Source of the DNA: an uncultured Oscillospiraceae bacterium
GTDB lineage: Bacteria > Bacillota > Clostridia > Oscillospirales > Oscillospiraceae
Direction: 5' to 3'
Assembly: GCA_947599875.1 (NCBI GenBank)
Contig: CANQFV010000013.1
Coordinates: 1-63,887, forward strand
DNA: 63,887 nt
The notes under the pieces were generated by a model. That model did not search any database, was not told the DNA's origin, and saw only the letters and a program-made list of their open reading frames with translations. Below, in pieces: positions 1 through 9,213 of the stretch (the first letter of the stretch is position 1; every line of letters begins with the position of its first letter). The position numbers and the translations under genes were made by a program.

Positions 1-125
1 CGGGAGGTGGAGATCACCGCCGTGGCCTCGCCGCTCCCGGAGAGTACCTGGTCGCCAAAGTGCAGCTCCCGCAGGGGCCTGGTAGACCCGTCCGCCATCG
101 TGATCAGCGTGTCGCCGCTGAGGCA
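1..125 (-). other. Hint/intein N-terminal block
   Basis: The Cys codon at 125-123 opens CLSGDTLITMADGSTRPLRE, followed by LHFGDQVLSGSGE. This matches the intein block A pattern: nucleophilic Cys1, then a D-T-L-I strand and a turn leading to GDxV. The residues before Cys1 (EIIDSYPP) would be the N-extein. About 41 residues are visible. Blocks B, F and G, including the terminal His-Asn and the +1 residue, lie beyond the window. It therefore cannot be decided whether this is a splicing intein or a C-terminal self-cleaving Hint domain. Confidence 0.75.
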
Positions 126-1487
126 CGGCGGGTAGGAGTCGATGATCTCCAGCTGCGCCGTGGCCTCCCGTGATTGCTCGCTGATAAACATAAGCACCTG
201 CCACGATCCCATCTGGAGCCGTGCGCCGGAGGTTTTGAAGTCAAACCGCCCGTTGCGGACAGCGCCGTAGCCGGCGATAAAGTCGTAGCTTGTGAAGTGG
301 CGCTTATAAAAGCCGCTGTCCAGCTCCAGGCCGGTGTGGCAGCATGTGTCGCACCCGGAGCCGTGGCAGATGGGGCATATGTTTTCCGGGTCTTGCGTCT
401 CGCTGCAATACTGTTGCCAATAGTCGTTCCAATCCTTGTCCGCCTCGGGGTAGAGCTGGATGTCTATGGTCGCGCCGCCTATCTCGGCTGTCGTCCACGC
501 AAAGCCCGTGGACTCTTTAAATTTTTCGGTGTCCACGACCTTGAGCGTGCCGGTGAAATCCGACCGTACCGTCAGGGAGAAGCCATTTTCCGTCTCATCC
601 CCGATCACCAGGGCGTCGGCTGTCCCGGACGCCGTATAATAGCTATAACGCCGGGAGTTTTGGGCCTTTTCGATCTCCATCCGATACATCCGCCCGGGCT
701 TGAGTCTGCCCGCGCCAATGGTTACGGCGGGATTCCAGGAGCGCGACGTAAGCTCCACGGAGCTGCCGGAGATACTGCCCGGGAGATTGCAGGTAAATGC
801 CCGCAGATACGGCACCCCGTAATTTCGCATGTACACCACGCCGGAATCCGCCGGGGCCGTCCCCGTGACGCGCACCTCCAACTCCGATCCGCCCAGCTCA
901 ACGCCCGTGGTGTTGGCCACCGTCACCGGGAGGAGGCCCAGCACCTTGACGCCGCTGTCCAGCTCCTCCATGACCTCCGTATCCGGCTCATAGTCAAAGC
1001 CCTCGATGGTGATCTTGCAGTTGGCCAGCGCCGTCGCCGTGGGGTCGCGCAGACAAAAGGCATATATCGTCTTCGGCCCGCCCACCAGCCAGTCCACGTC
1101 CACGCTCCAGTTGCCCGCCTCGTCCACCGTCACCGGCGCGTCCGTCCACTCGTTTGCCAGGAGATCCCCGGGGCGGTGGGAGTACTCGATATAGCTACAC
1201 GGCCCGGTGATATGCACCTTCTCCGTTACGGGCGACACCTTGCCGTACACCCGGTGTACCATGCCTTGGGCAAAGCTGCACTTGGCCATGACGATGCCGT
1301 AGGGCCGCTCCGTCACGCCCAGGGTGTATGTAGGCTCGCGGTAGCTCCCCTCCCCGTCCGCCACGAAAAAGCCCGTGCCCTGCATCTGGGTGTACCCCTG
1401 CTCCGTCAGATCGGGCATGTTGTACCGCACGGACATCATCTTGCCCACGCCCACCAGCATCCGTGAGTAATCGTTGTTACGGATCAT
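1..1487 (-). CDS. Phage tail protein entering a Hint/intein domain (partial)
   Basis: An open frame starts at ATG 1487-1485, overlapping the TGA of the collagen-like gene (ATGA), and runs off the left edge with about 495 codons visible. The N-terminal 450 or so residues are not a family I recognise. Two stretches look like beta-sandwich or Ig-like tail-tip domains. A cysteine cluster (CPICHGSGCDTCC) lies near residue 370 and could bind zinc. Near residue 455 the sequence changes to Cys-Leu-Ser-Gly-Asp-Thr-Leu-Ile, the classic first motif of inteins and Hint domains. Its place after the tail hub and fibre suggests a baseplate or receptor-side protein. The C-terminus is not visible. Confidence 0.8.
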   Translation of the reverse strand, partial: MIRNNDYSRMLVGVGKMMSVRYNMPDLTEQGYTQMQGTGFFVADGEGSYREPTYTLGVTERPYGIVMAKCSFAQGMVHRVYGKVSPVTEKVHITGPCSYIEYSHRPGDLLANEWTDAPVTVDEAGNWSVDVDWLVGGPKTIYAFCLRDPTATALANCKITIEGFDYEPDTEVMEELDSGVKVLGLLPVTVANTTGVELGGSELEVRVTGTAPADSGVVYMRNYGVPYLRAFTCNLPGSISGSSVELTSRSWNPAVTIGAGRLKPGRMYRMEIEKAQNSRRYSYYTASGTADALVIGDETENGFSLTVRSDFTGTLKVVDTEKFKESTGFAWTTAEIGGATIDIQLYPEADKDWNDYWQQYCSETQDPENICPICHGSGCDTCCHTGLELDSGFYKRHFTSYDFIAGYGAVRNGRFDFKTSGARLQMGSWQVLMFISEQSREATAQLEIIDSYPPCLSGDTLITMADGSTRPLRELHFGDQVLSGSGEATAVISTS

Positions 1488-3154
1488 TCCTCTTTCGTCA
1501 CCACCAAATCCTGTACGAGTAAGACCACGTCCCCCGCCTTGTACCGGCTGAAGTCCACATTGCCCACGGTCTGATTGACAACATACAGGCTCACGCCGTT
1601 GCCCGACCCCGCCTCGCTGGTGTAATGCAGCACCCCGCCTTGGACTTGGAGCCGGATGTTGCCGTGCATTAAAGAGATATCCCCGCAAAACGGCAGGGTC
1701 AGCGCGGACAGGCTGTTTTCGGATTGGATCGTCTGCATTACCGTTACGCCGTCCGCGTCCTTAAAGACAAGACGCCCCGTGCCGTCCCGCTCGTAGTATA
1801 CATACAAGTTCGTACCGTCGAGTGGCAGCGCCTCCTCAAGACGGACGCTCATATACCGCGGCGTCAACAAGGACGAGTGAGCCGGTGAGCTTGTGGGGTT
1901 GCCCAGTGTGAACCCGTCCGCAGCCTGTTGGAATAAGAAGGATGTAACATCCGCCGAATAGCACGCCACGGACGACGCGGAATAGGTCGTGAAAACAATA
2001 ACTACAGCCTTTTTCCCGCTCCGCTCCTCCGATACGGCCCGAACCTCGCCGTAGGCCCTATTGAAGAGGAGATTGCCGTCAAAATATGGGTCTTCGGCCT
2101 TGATCAGATACTCATTATCCGTTATCGTCAGCGTGGTGTCGATCACGTCCCCCACCCGGAGCATCCGGTGGATAGACTGCGCCGTCACCGTCACCGCCGC
2201 GCTGGTGCCGCCCTTGATCTCCACGTTAAGGGTCATGGTCAGCGCCTCTGAGCTTCCCCCACCCCCGGACGGCTTGACCCACATTTTACCCTCGTCGTCT
2301 ATGTGGACTTGCTCCGTCTCGGCGTTTGTTTTAGCCGGGCCTTTAACGCCGCCGATAGCGTTTGCGGAGGCCACCGGCAGGGTGTAACTGTCTCCCCCGC
2401 CGGAGGATGCCGCCGGGACGTACAGCTTGCCCTCCGCGTCAACGGCCACCTCCACGGTCTCCGCCTCGGTTTTGGCCTTGGCCTTGACCCCGCCAAGGGT
2501 CTCCGCCGACGCCACAGGGAGGGTGTACGCGCTCCCTCCGCCGCCCTCACCGTCCGCGCCGTCCTCGATGGTCGCCACATGCGCCCCCTGCTTGTCCGTG
2601 ATGGTGATGGTGGTGGTCTTGCCCACCTTTTCAATTTTCACCGTGGGCGAGAAGCCGTCCTCGCCGGGGTCGCCAGGGTCGCCCTTGGCCCCGTCTTTAC
2701 CGGGGGCGCCGTCCTTACCCGCCACGCCGTCCTTACCGGGAGTGCCAGCCTCGCCCTTCGGCCCCCGGATATTCATGGTCCCCGGTGCCTCGCCGGTATT
2801 TTTTCCCCAAGTAAGGTCCCCGCTCTCCGCGTCATAGCTGGGCACCCATGTATCCCCGGGGTCGCCCTTGGCCCCGTCCTTACCGGGGGTGCCGGGAGTA
2901 CCGTCTTTACCGGGCGCGCCGTCATTGATGGTGGAGGTGTGCTTGCCCTGGGCGTCGGTGATGGTGATCGTGGTCTGCGTGCCCGATTTGGACACCTCCA
3001 CCGTGGGGGACACCCCGTCCTTTCCCGCCGGGCCGCTGGCCTGGATGCTCTCCAGCTTGACCTTCGTGGTCTGCGTCTCCTGCCAGAGGGGGATGAGGTC
3101 GCTCCCCTGGGGCGACGCCGCCTCCGGCAACTGGTCAATGCGTTTTATGTCCAT
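1484..3154 (-). CDS. Collagen-like phage tail fibre
   Basis: This 556-residue protein has a short N-terminal head (MDIKRIDQLPEA) and then two blocks of Gly-X-Y repeats at about residues 41-100 and 130-170 (for example GKDGTPGTPGKDGAKGDPGD). The blocks are separated by beta-rich modules with similar sequences (SPTVEVSKSG and SPTVKIEKVG). Paired modules with YTLPVAS and IGGVK motifs follow, typical of siphovirus fibres, and then a beta-rich C-terminal domain. Gly-X-Y runs in fibres form collagen-like trimers, so a trimeric receptor-binding fibre is the likely role. It lies downstream of the tail hub, and its stop overlaps the start of the next tail gene. Confidence 0.85.
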   Translation of the reverse strand: MDIKRIDQLPEAASPQGSDLIPLWQETQTTKVKLESIQASGPAGKDGVSPTVEVSKSGTQTTITITDAQGKHTSTINDGAPGKDGTPGTPGKDGAKGDPGDTWVPSYDAESGDLTWGKNTGEAPGTMNIRGPKGEAGTPGKDGVAGKDGAPGKDGAKGDPGDPGEDGFSPTVKIEKVGKTTTITITDKQGAHVATIEDGADGEGGGGSAYTLPVASAETLGGVKAKAKTEAETVEVAVDAEGKLYVPAASSGGGDSYTLPVASANAIGGVKGPAKTNAETEQVHIDDEGKMWVKPSGGGGSSEALTMTLNVEIKGGTSAAVTVTAQSIHRMLRVGDVIDTTLTITDNEYLIKAEDPYFDGNLLFNRAYGEVRAVSEERSGKKAVVIVFTTYSASSVACYSADVTSFLFQQAADGFTLGNPTSSPAHSSLLTPRYMSVRLEEALPLDGTNLYVYYERDGTGRLVFKDADGVTVMQTIQSENSLSALTLPFCGDISLMHGNIRLQVQGGVLHYTSEAGSGNGVSLYVVNQTVGNVDFSRYKAGDVVLLVQDLVVTKEE

Positions 3155-3171
3155 ACAATCAGCTCCTCTTT

Positions 3172-3810
3172 TTAATTGGCCGGAATGTTTGCCCCCATGT
3201 ATTTGCTCAGCTCAGACGCACTCCTGAATACGGTGGGGCCGTAAACACAAGAATACGGGAGAGTGTAATATGACGTAAAGGCCACCGACGTTTGATAATA
3301 TTTTACATTCCCGGACACCGTGTAGTTGATGGTCGCAAAATCATCGCATCCGATCAGCTTGTCATTGTAGTAATAGCACCGGGCGCCTTTAAAGGTCTCC
3401 GTGTCGCTGATAATCGCGAATGTTGGAAATATTGCGGGATAAAAAAAGCCTATACTCCCTGTGTGTATGCAGACGCCGGACTTCTCGATCACCGCGCCGT
3501 CGTCCGCAGCGAAAATGACGCCGATCTCGTCATACGGCCCAAATTCTTGATGCTCCCATGGCGGGTTATTGATGGACAATATCTTGTGGATCGCCGCTCC
3601 CTTGGGCACCCAGCCGGGGAGTGCGCCAATGGCGCGCATCCAGGGCAAGTTGCCCCGGCAGGCAAATCCCGCGGCCATCCCGGCCAGAAACGACGCCTTG
3701 TCATAATCCCCGCTCCCGCCGCCGGCGCCGGCCGCCACGCGGGATGACTTATGCGCCCGGAGGCGAGACCCCACGATCCAGCCCTGCAAAAACACATTGT
3801 GATTCACCAC
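3172..3810 (-). CDS. Hypothetical phage structural protein
   Basis: The product has 212 residues and no family I recognise. It begins MVNHNVFLQGWIVGSRL, has a Gly/Ser-rich linker at about residues 28-36, and then a hydrophobic and aromatic C-terminal part. Its start overlaps the 3' end of the tail-hub gene by 7 bp, and it sits directly before the fibre gene. A small baseplate or fibre-adaptor role is plausible by position only. There is no signal peptide or enzymatic motif. Confidence 0.65.
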   Translation of the reverse strand: MVNHNVFLQGWIVGSRLRAHKSSRVAAGAGGGSGDYDKASFLAGMAAGFACRGNLPWMRAIGALPGWVPKGAAIHKILSINNPPWEHQEFGPYDEIGVIFAADDGAVIEKSGVCIHTGSIGFFYPAIFPTFAIISDTETFKGARCYYYNDKLIGCDDFATINYTVSGNVKYYQTSVAFTSYYTLPYSCVYGPTVFRSASELSKYMGANIPAN

Positions 3811-5933
3811 GTCACCGCCATTTCGTGGCCGTCATCGTCCGTGATCTTCACGGGCCGCCCCTGGCTGTCAAACTCCACCTTGTAGCTGTACGGCTCCGCG
3901 ATGCCCTCCACCGTCTCCGTAAACGTCCCGTCATCCCACCCGGAGAAGTCCAGCGCCGTGGTCTTGCGCAGGCCGTAGAGGTCAAGATACCCGTCGTCCC
4001 CCGCCACAAAGCCGATGTCCCCGTTGTCTGACAGGTGCATAAGCTCCAGGCCCTTGCGCCGCTTAACCAGCGTGGACTTGTGCCGCCCCTGGGGATTGCC
4101 CGCGCCGAAGGTGTCCACCGGCGTGTACGTCCCGTCGATGTCCTCAAAGCCGATGGAGCGCTTGACCAGCTCCTCATAGCTGTACACCATGACCGGCCAA
4201 TCCGTCTCCGCCGTAGTGGTGAAGATGCGCTCCCCGTCCCGGTAGGGGTAGCCGTCGGCCCCCAGGTCGGCCCCGTTGGGGTCTGCCTCCCAGTAGATGG
4301 GCATACCGGAGGGGTTAACCGCTTGCTCCGTGCTGCCGTCGGTCTCGCCGGACACAAACTCAACGTACTGGTCGTGGACGCGCACAAAGTTGTCGTCCGT
4401 GGTATCCCCCGCCAGGTACTTGACGATCCGGCGGGAGGTGGACAGCCGGTCAACGGTGAGGTCGGCGATGTCGCCCAGGGCGGCGTACAGCGCATCGGCG
4501 CTGAGCTGCCCGGACACATCGACATTGCCCTCCATCTTGATGTATCCGGAGTAGGCGTTTGGCCCGATCTTGATGGTGATCCGGGCGTAGACCTGCCCGT
4601 CCGCCCCGGCCTCCGTGGCCGTCTCCAGCCGGATGCCGTCAACCTTGGTCTCGATCTCGGACGTCCGCGCCTCCCCGTCCGTGATCCGCTGAGAGATGGC
4701 GTCAAGGGAGATATCTACCTCCGCCAGGGCGTTTGTAACGTCGTTTTGGACGTACAAACGCAGCTCCTCAGCGGATTTCTCAATGGCGCTGCGCGTCTGG
4801 GCCAGCTTGCGGTTGATCTCCTGCGTGTACGGGCCGGCGGACGGGAATTCCTCCTCCCTTTCCGCCTCGCCCGGGGCCGCGATATCCGGATACCCCGTGC
4901 CGTCATCGTCGATCTGCGCCAGCACGGAGCGGATGCCGTCCGCCTCCACCAGGTCCCCCAGCTCCGCCGCCGGATCGATGTTGACCGCCGTGGCGTCAAA
5001 CATCTGGTATTGATGCCCAGCCAGCCGATCCAGGATGGTGTCAACCATAGTCTGCGTGGCAAAGGGGCAATCCGCCGAAAGCTCCAGCCCCGTGTCGTCC
5101 CCCGCCGTGACCATGTTCTCATCGTCCCGCAGGAGCGTCACACGGGACACGGGCCGAAGGAGTCCGTTATTGTGCGCGCTTGTCAAGTCCTGCCCGGTCT
5201 CGTGGAGCGTCCGGCCACTGGCATCTGCCGCCGCATCCGCCCGCAGGGCCAGGAAGAACCCGCCAAAGTCCAGGGCCTCCCCGTCCTCTGTGCCCAGCAC
5301 CTCTACAGCCTGCTTTTCCAGCTTCTCCAGGGGCACCAGCCGCAATTTACCGTCCGGGGCCATGATAAAGTTGCCGCCGTGGGCCGCCGCGATCCACCGC
5401 CAGATCTGCCGGATGGTCGTATCCGTGGCCGGGTAGTCGATGGTATACGCCTCGTTAAGCTCCGTCCGCGGGTCGATCTCCACGCCGACAATGGCCGCAG
5501 TCACGCGCATGGCCTCCGGCATGGACATGGGGAATACAAGATCCTGATCCGGCTCCCAGGGGATCTCCGCCTTGAGGATCGCGTCAAAGCAGTGGAGCGA
5601 CAGGACGCCGGTCTCGCTGTCCGTTTCCGGGGTGTCCACATAAAAGGTACCCTTTGGCACCCACTCGCTTGACTCGTCCCCCAGGGTGAGCCGGCAGCTG
5701 AGCCTGACCTCAGCGCCCGCCGGGACGTCCCCTGGCATACAGACGTTGACGTCCGCCTGACGCGAGACCGCGCTGCCAATGCAAAGAGAGTCCCGCTCAA
5801 AGGCCCCTCCGTAGCTCTCCGCCGAAACAATGCGGGACTCGTCGTAGATCTCGCCGTTTATCACAACTCGCTGCTCTTTGACGTGCCCCGGATTCGCCAG
5901 GAGCCGTTTATAGAGATCGCTGGTCGCTCTCAA
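3804..5933 (-). CDS. Phage tail hub / tail-associated protein
   Basis: This 709-residue protein follows the tape measure and a Dit-position gene, the usual place of the tail-associated lysin or hub (Tal/gp27-like). The N-terminal 350 residues, with segments such as KGTFYVDTPETD and DDTGLELSADCPF, resemble the hub fold of siphovirus tail-tip proteins. A helical segment (about 370-430) links to a beta-rich C-terminal region. I see no clear peptidase or muramidase motif. It probably closes the tail tube and anchors the fibre encoded downstream. The start ATG at 5933 lies just after the preceding gene's stop. Confidence 0.75.
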   Translation of the reverse strand: MRATSDLYKRLLANPGHVKEQRVVINGEIYDESRIVSAESYGGAFERDSLCIGSAVSRQADVNVCMPGDVPAGAEVRLSCRLTLGDESSEWVPKGTFYVDTPETDSETGVLSLHCFDAILKAEIPWEPDQDLVFPMSMPEAMRVTAAIVGVEIDPRTELNEAYTIDYPATDTTIRQIWRWIAAAHGGNFIMAPDGKLRLVPLEKLEKQAVEVLGTEDGEALDFGGFFLALRADAAADASGRTLHETGQDLTSAHNNGLLRPVSRVTLLRDDENMVTAGDDTGLELSADCPFATQTMVDTILDRLAGHQYQMFDATAVNIDPAAELGDLVEADGIRSVLAQIDDDGTGYPDIAAPGEAEREEEFPSAGPYTQEINRKLAQTRSAIEKSAEELRLYVQNDVTNALAEVDISLDAISQRITDGEARTSEIETKVDGIRLETATEAGADGQVYARITIKIGPNAYSGYIKMEGNVDVSGQLSADALYAALGDIADLTVDRLSTSRRIVKYLAGDTTDDNFVRVHDQYVEFVSGETDGSTEQAVNPSGMPIYWEADPNGADLGADGYPYRDGERIFTTTAETDWPVMVYSYEELVKRSIGFEDIDGTYTPVDTFGAGNPQGRHKSTLVKRRKGLELMHLSDNGDIGFVAGDDGYLDLYGLRKTTALDFSGWDDGTFTETVEGIAEPYSYKVEFDSQGRPVKITDDDGHEMAVTW

Positions 5934-5939
5934 TCCCGC

Positions 5940-6299
5940 TCACCTCTCTTCAAGTGAGATGGAGCATCCGGAAAAATATGTAATTCCTCCCGCGACCTCT
6001 TCCGCGCCGCCGGAGAGATCCGTCACCAGAAAATAAGCGGTTCTCTCGCCCAGGGTGTCATCCACATACTTGACCTTGACCGGCCTCGTTGCAACGGCGC
6101 CGTTGATTGCGTACCAGACAACGTCACGCAGGCGGATAAATTTCGCGGAGATCCCGCGCTTGCGCTTCTCCACCAGGTGCTTCGTGCCGTCCAGAGTTAT
6201 CACGCTCCGGCTGATGCGCACGATCTCGGTTTGCGCAAGTCCGTCTTTCTCAAGCCAAAGGCTTACGTCATAGTCATTCAGGACAAGCTCCACGGTCAT
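5940..6299 (-). CDS. Small tail protein in the Dit position
   Basis: The product has 119 residues, is mostly predicted beta strand, and is located between the tape measure and the tail hub with only 6 to 12 bp between genes. This is where distal-tail or tail-completion proteins normally sit. The sequence (MTVELVLNDYDVSLWLEKDG at the start) does not let me name a family with confidence. Its function is inferred from position alone. Confidence 0.65.
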   Translation of the reverse strand: MTVELVLNDYDVSLWLEKDGLAQTEIVRISRSVITLDGTKHLVEKRKRGISAKFIRLRDVVWYAINGAVATRPVKVKYVDDTLGERTAYFLVTDLSGGAEEVAGGITYFSGCSISLEER

Positions 6300-6311
6300 A
6301 CTTTTCTCCCC

Positions 6312-8948
6312 TTATACCGGCACCGGATTCGCTCCCCGCGCCCTCGTGTCGTCTCCCTGGCGCTTTGTGACGATCTTGCCCACTCTGTGGCCGTCCATAA
6401 CGACGGCGGCGCCGTCGAGTCCCTTTGTCACCGCCTCGGCCAGACGATCATAGTCAATTTGGCCGCCCCCGTCGTCCTGATCCGTTCCGTCGGATCCGCC
6501 CGGGCCGCGGCGCTTGGTCACGGCGTTGGAGGTCAGCTCATCCATCGAGTATTCGATTCCTTTCTTCACGGCGCCGAATCCCTTCGCAAAATCGATATTG
6601 GCGGCGGAGAAATCAAAGGACAGCGCCTTGTCAAGCTGCGCCTGGACGAGCTTCGCGTTTTGTGCGATCCCCTTGGCGTAAAGCTCCATCATGTCGGGCG
6701 CATAGGTGTGAAAATTGGACAGCGGCCCTTCCTTCGGCTCCGAAAAGCCCAGGAAATCCTTGACGGTCTGGGCTACGCCCTTCACCTTTTCCTTCAGCGC
6801 GTTCCACTTTTCGGTGATACCGCCAATGAAATTTTTGATCAGATCCTTGCCCCAGTTTTTGGCGTCCTCGATTTTTTGTTTCACGCCGTCCTTTACGGAG
6901 GAGACGATTTCCTTTCCTTTTTCGACCAGCCTTTTGATCCCGCTCGCGATGCCCTCGATGAGCTTTAAGACTATGGTCAATCCACTCTCGATGACGACGC
7001 TAAAATTCGCGGCAATAGCCCCGACGATTGCCATAATGATATCCGGTATCGACTTCACCAGATCCGGGATGGCGGACAAGATGCCGAAAACCAGGTTCAT
7101 GAGGATCTCAATTCCGGCCCCGATGATATCCGGCAGGCTGCTCTGGACAAAGCCTGTGATGGACTTCATCACCTGCGGGAGCTGCTCCACGAGTGCCGGG
7201 ATGGCCTCCAGGATCCCGTTAACCAGGGAGTTAATGATCTGTACGCCCTGCTCCAGGATCATTGGCAGATTTTCGGTTATGTAATCTACGACTTGCGAAA
7301 TGATCTGGGGCAGCTTTGCGGCCAGATCCGGCAGCCCGCTCTCGATGCCCTTCGCCAGCTGGGCAAGCATCCCCATTCCCGCCGTCAGCAGCTGAGGCAG
7401 GGCCTCCAGGATCCCGGAGGCCAGAGTCGTTATGATCTGGCCCGCCGCAGTCAGGAGCATCGGCAGGTTTTGGATGAGCATGGACGCCAGCTCTGTTATG
7501 ATTTGGGACGCCGCGGACGAAAGAGCCGGGGCGTTCGTAACAATCGCCTCAAGGAGCGTTGAGATAATTTCCGTCCCGAATTTCCCAAGGTCTGGTAATA
7601 CGTTGGAAATAATACCGGTAATGACCGGTAAAATTGTCTTTGACAGCTCGGATATTTTACCTATCGTCGCTTCGATCGCTGACGATATCCCGCCGATCCC
7701 GCTGGAGATCATCTCGTCCGCGTAATCCTGGCCCGTCACAAGCCGGGTAATCCCGTCCATCAGATCGGTGAGTCCGGGCATAAAATCAGCGGTGATATTT
7801 CTCGCCGCGCCGGAAATAGCGGTTTTCATATCCTGGAGCGTGTCTTCGTACTTCGCGGCGGCCTCGACCGCCTCGTTGGACATGACTCCGCCCAGCTCGT
7901 GGACTTGCCGGCGCATCTCCTCCACGTCTTCGGCGCTCGTGTTAAGGAGCGGCCCTAACTCTGTGGCGCCCCTCCCCAGGAGCTGGCCGGCCAAATACGT
8001 CCGCTGCGTCTCGTCCTGCACCTGCTGCAGCGCCGTGATCGTGGCGGAGAAGAGCTGCTCCTGATCCATCCCGGCGATTTTATCCTGGGTCAGCCCCAGG
8101 GCATCAAAGGCATCGTTCCCGGTCTGGGCGGCGGTGGCCAGCGTCTTCATGCCCGACTGCATGGCATCGATGCTGGTGCCGCAATGCTCCATTATGGCGT
8201 CCCATTCCTGGTATGCCTCGGCGGACATGCCCAGTTTTTGGGACATCTTGTCGATGTTGTCCCCGTAGGACGCCGTATTATTGACCCCGTCCAGCAGGGC
8301 CTTACCCGCCGCCACCGTCGCCGTCGCCGCAGCCGTCACAGCGGCGGCCGCCGCTTTCGCCGCGGCCGCAAGCCCGCTCTTTAGCTTATCGGCAAATCCG
8401 GACGCTTTGTCCCCGGCGTCCTTCATGGATTTTCCGGCGTCGTCGGCGCTGTCCGACAGATCGTCAATATCGTCTTCGGCGCCGTCGGCGGCCTTCTCCA
8501 GCTCGCCGATCTCCCGCTCATTGCTCGCGGCTTCGCTGGTCATCTTATTGAGACTCGCGGTGGTGTTGTTGATATCGGCCTCCAGCTTGCTGCAGGCCGC
8601 CGCCTGGCGGTTGTAGGCGTTCTGCGCCTTTCCGGCTTCGGCGGAGTTCTCTCCAAATTCCGCCTTGGCTTTCTCCAGCGCGTCCCCCAGGCTGTCCAGT
8701 TTCGCCTTCTGCCGGTCGTACTCGCTGTTGAGGAGGCCCAGCTTTTCCTTTGTGGCGGCCATCTGCTTGTCCAGCACGGCGTTTTTTGCCGACAGAGACT
8801 CTATGCTCTTCTCGTTCTCCCCGAAGGCCGACGTCGTAGCCGCCATCTCCGCCGCAAGGGCCTTGATGTTGCCGTTTATCGCCTTGATCGCCGCGTCAAA
8901 CTGAGCCTCACCGTCAATTTGGAGCTTTGCTCCGATATCATAAGCCAA
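6312..8948 (-). CDS. Tail tape measure protein
   Basis: The product has about 878 residues. I chose the TTG start at 8948 because it has an AGGAGG ribosome site about 9 nt upstream and gives a standard tape-measure N-terminus (AYDIGAKLQIDGEAQFDAAI). An in-frame ATG at 8999 would add 17 implausible residues. Residues about 25-180 are strongly coiled-coil, followed by an Ala-rich hydrophobic stretch (AAAAKAAAAAVTAAATATVA). Long amphipathic repeats around Leu-Pro-x-Leu follow, ending in a FLGFSEPKEGPLSNFH motif common in Firmicutes tape measures. It sets tail length and assists DNA entry. It follows the G/GT genes as expected. Confidence 0.92.
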   Translation of the reverse strand: MAYDIGAKLQIDGEAQFDAAIKAINGNIKALAAEMAATTSAFGENEKSIESLSAKNAVLDKQMAATKEKLGLLNSEYDRQKAKLDSLGDALEKAKAEFGENSAEAGKAQNAYNRQAAACSKLEADINNTTASLNKMTSEAASNEREIGELEKAADGAEDDIDDLSDSADDAGKSMKDAGDKASGFADKLKSGLAAAAKAAAAAVTAAATATVAAGKALLDGVNNTASYGDNIDKMSQKLGMSAEAYQEWDAIMEHCGTSIDAMQSGMKTLATAAQTGNDAFDALGLTQDKIAGMDQEQLFSATITALQQVQDETQRTYLAGQLLGRGATELGPLLNTSAEDVEEMRRQVHELGGVMSNEAVEAAAKYEDTLQDMKTAISGAARNITADFMPGLTDLMDGITRLVTGQDYADEMISSGIGGISSAIEATIGKISELSKTILPVITGIISNVLPDLGKFGTEIISTLLEAIVTNAPALSSAASQIITELASMLIQNLPMLLTAAGQIITTLASGILEALPQLLTAGMGMLAQLAKGIESGLPDLAAKLPQIISQVVDYITENLPMILEQGVQIINSLVNGILEAIPALVEQLPQVMKSITGFVQSSLPDIIGAGIEILMNLVFGILSAIPDLVKSIPDIIMAIVGAIAANFSVVIESGLTIVLKLIEGIASGIKRLVEKGKEIVSSVKDGVKQKIEDAKNWGKDLIKNFIGGITEKWNALKEKVKGVAQTVKDFLGFSEPKEGPLSNFHTYAPDMMELYAKGIAQNAKLVQAQLDKALSFDFSAANIDFAKGFGAVKKGIEYSMDELTSNAVTKRRGPGGSDGTDQDDGGGQIDYDRLAEAVTKGLDGAAVVMDGHRVGKIVTKRQGDDTRARGANPVPV

Positions 8949-9002
8949 GAGAGGCCGCCTCCTTCCCTGAGTCGGCCCCTCTCGGCCCTTCCCGCCCACC
9001 TC

Positions 9003-9200
9003 TTAGGGCGAGGTATCGCTTTTTACTTTGTCCCGGGGTTCAACCCCGCTCCTGCGGACTCTGATCACCTTGACGCTCCCGTCCCGCATGGGGACGATCT
9101 CCGCCCTGTCCCCTTTCGACAGGACAAGCTCCAAGGAGTCCAAAAAATCACCGATATCCATCCCGCGGAATGTCCCTTCCCCTTTTTCGGCCTTTTCCAT
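9003..9200 (-). CDS. Small phage protein before the tape measure
   Basis: A 65-residue charged protein (MEKAEKGEGTFRGMDIGDFL) lies between the tail chaperone and the tape measure. It starts 13 bp after the GT stop. The middle (EIVPMRDGSVKVIRVRR) could form a small beta hairpin. I do not recognise a family. Compact spacing and a nearby ribosome site support its being real. Confidence 0.55.
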   Translation of the reverse strand: MEKAEKGEGTFRGMDIGDFLDSLELVLSKGDRAEIVPMRDGSVKVIRVRRSGVEPRDKVKSDTSP

Positions 9201-9213
9201 TTTCTGCCGCTCC

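Noticed and set aside
174-1466. Plus-strand open frame of 430 codons
   Set aside because: It is the mirror of the partial minus-strand tail gene (1-1487). The translated product is His/Arg/Leu-rich and family-less, and no ribosome site precedes it.
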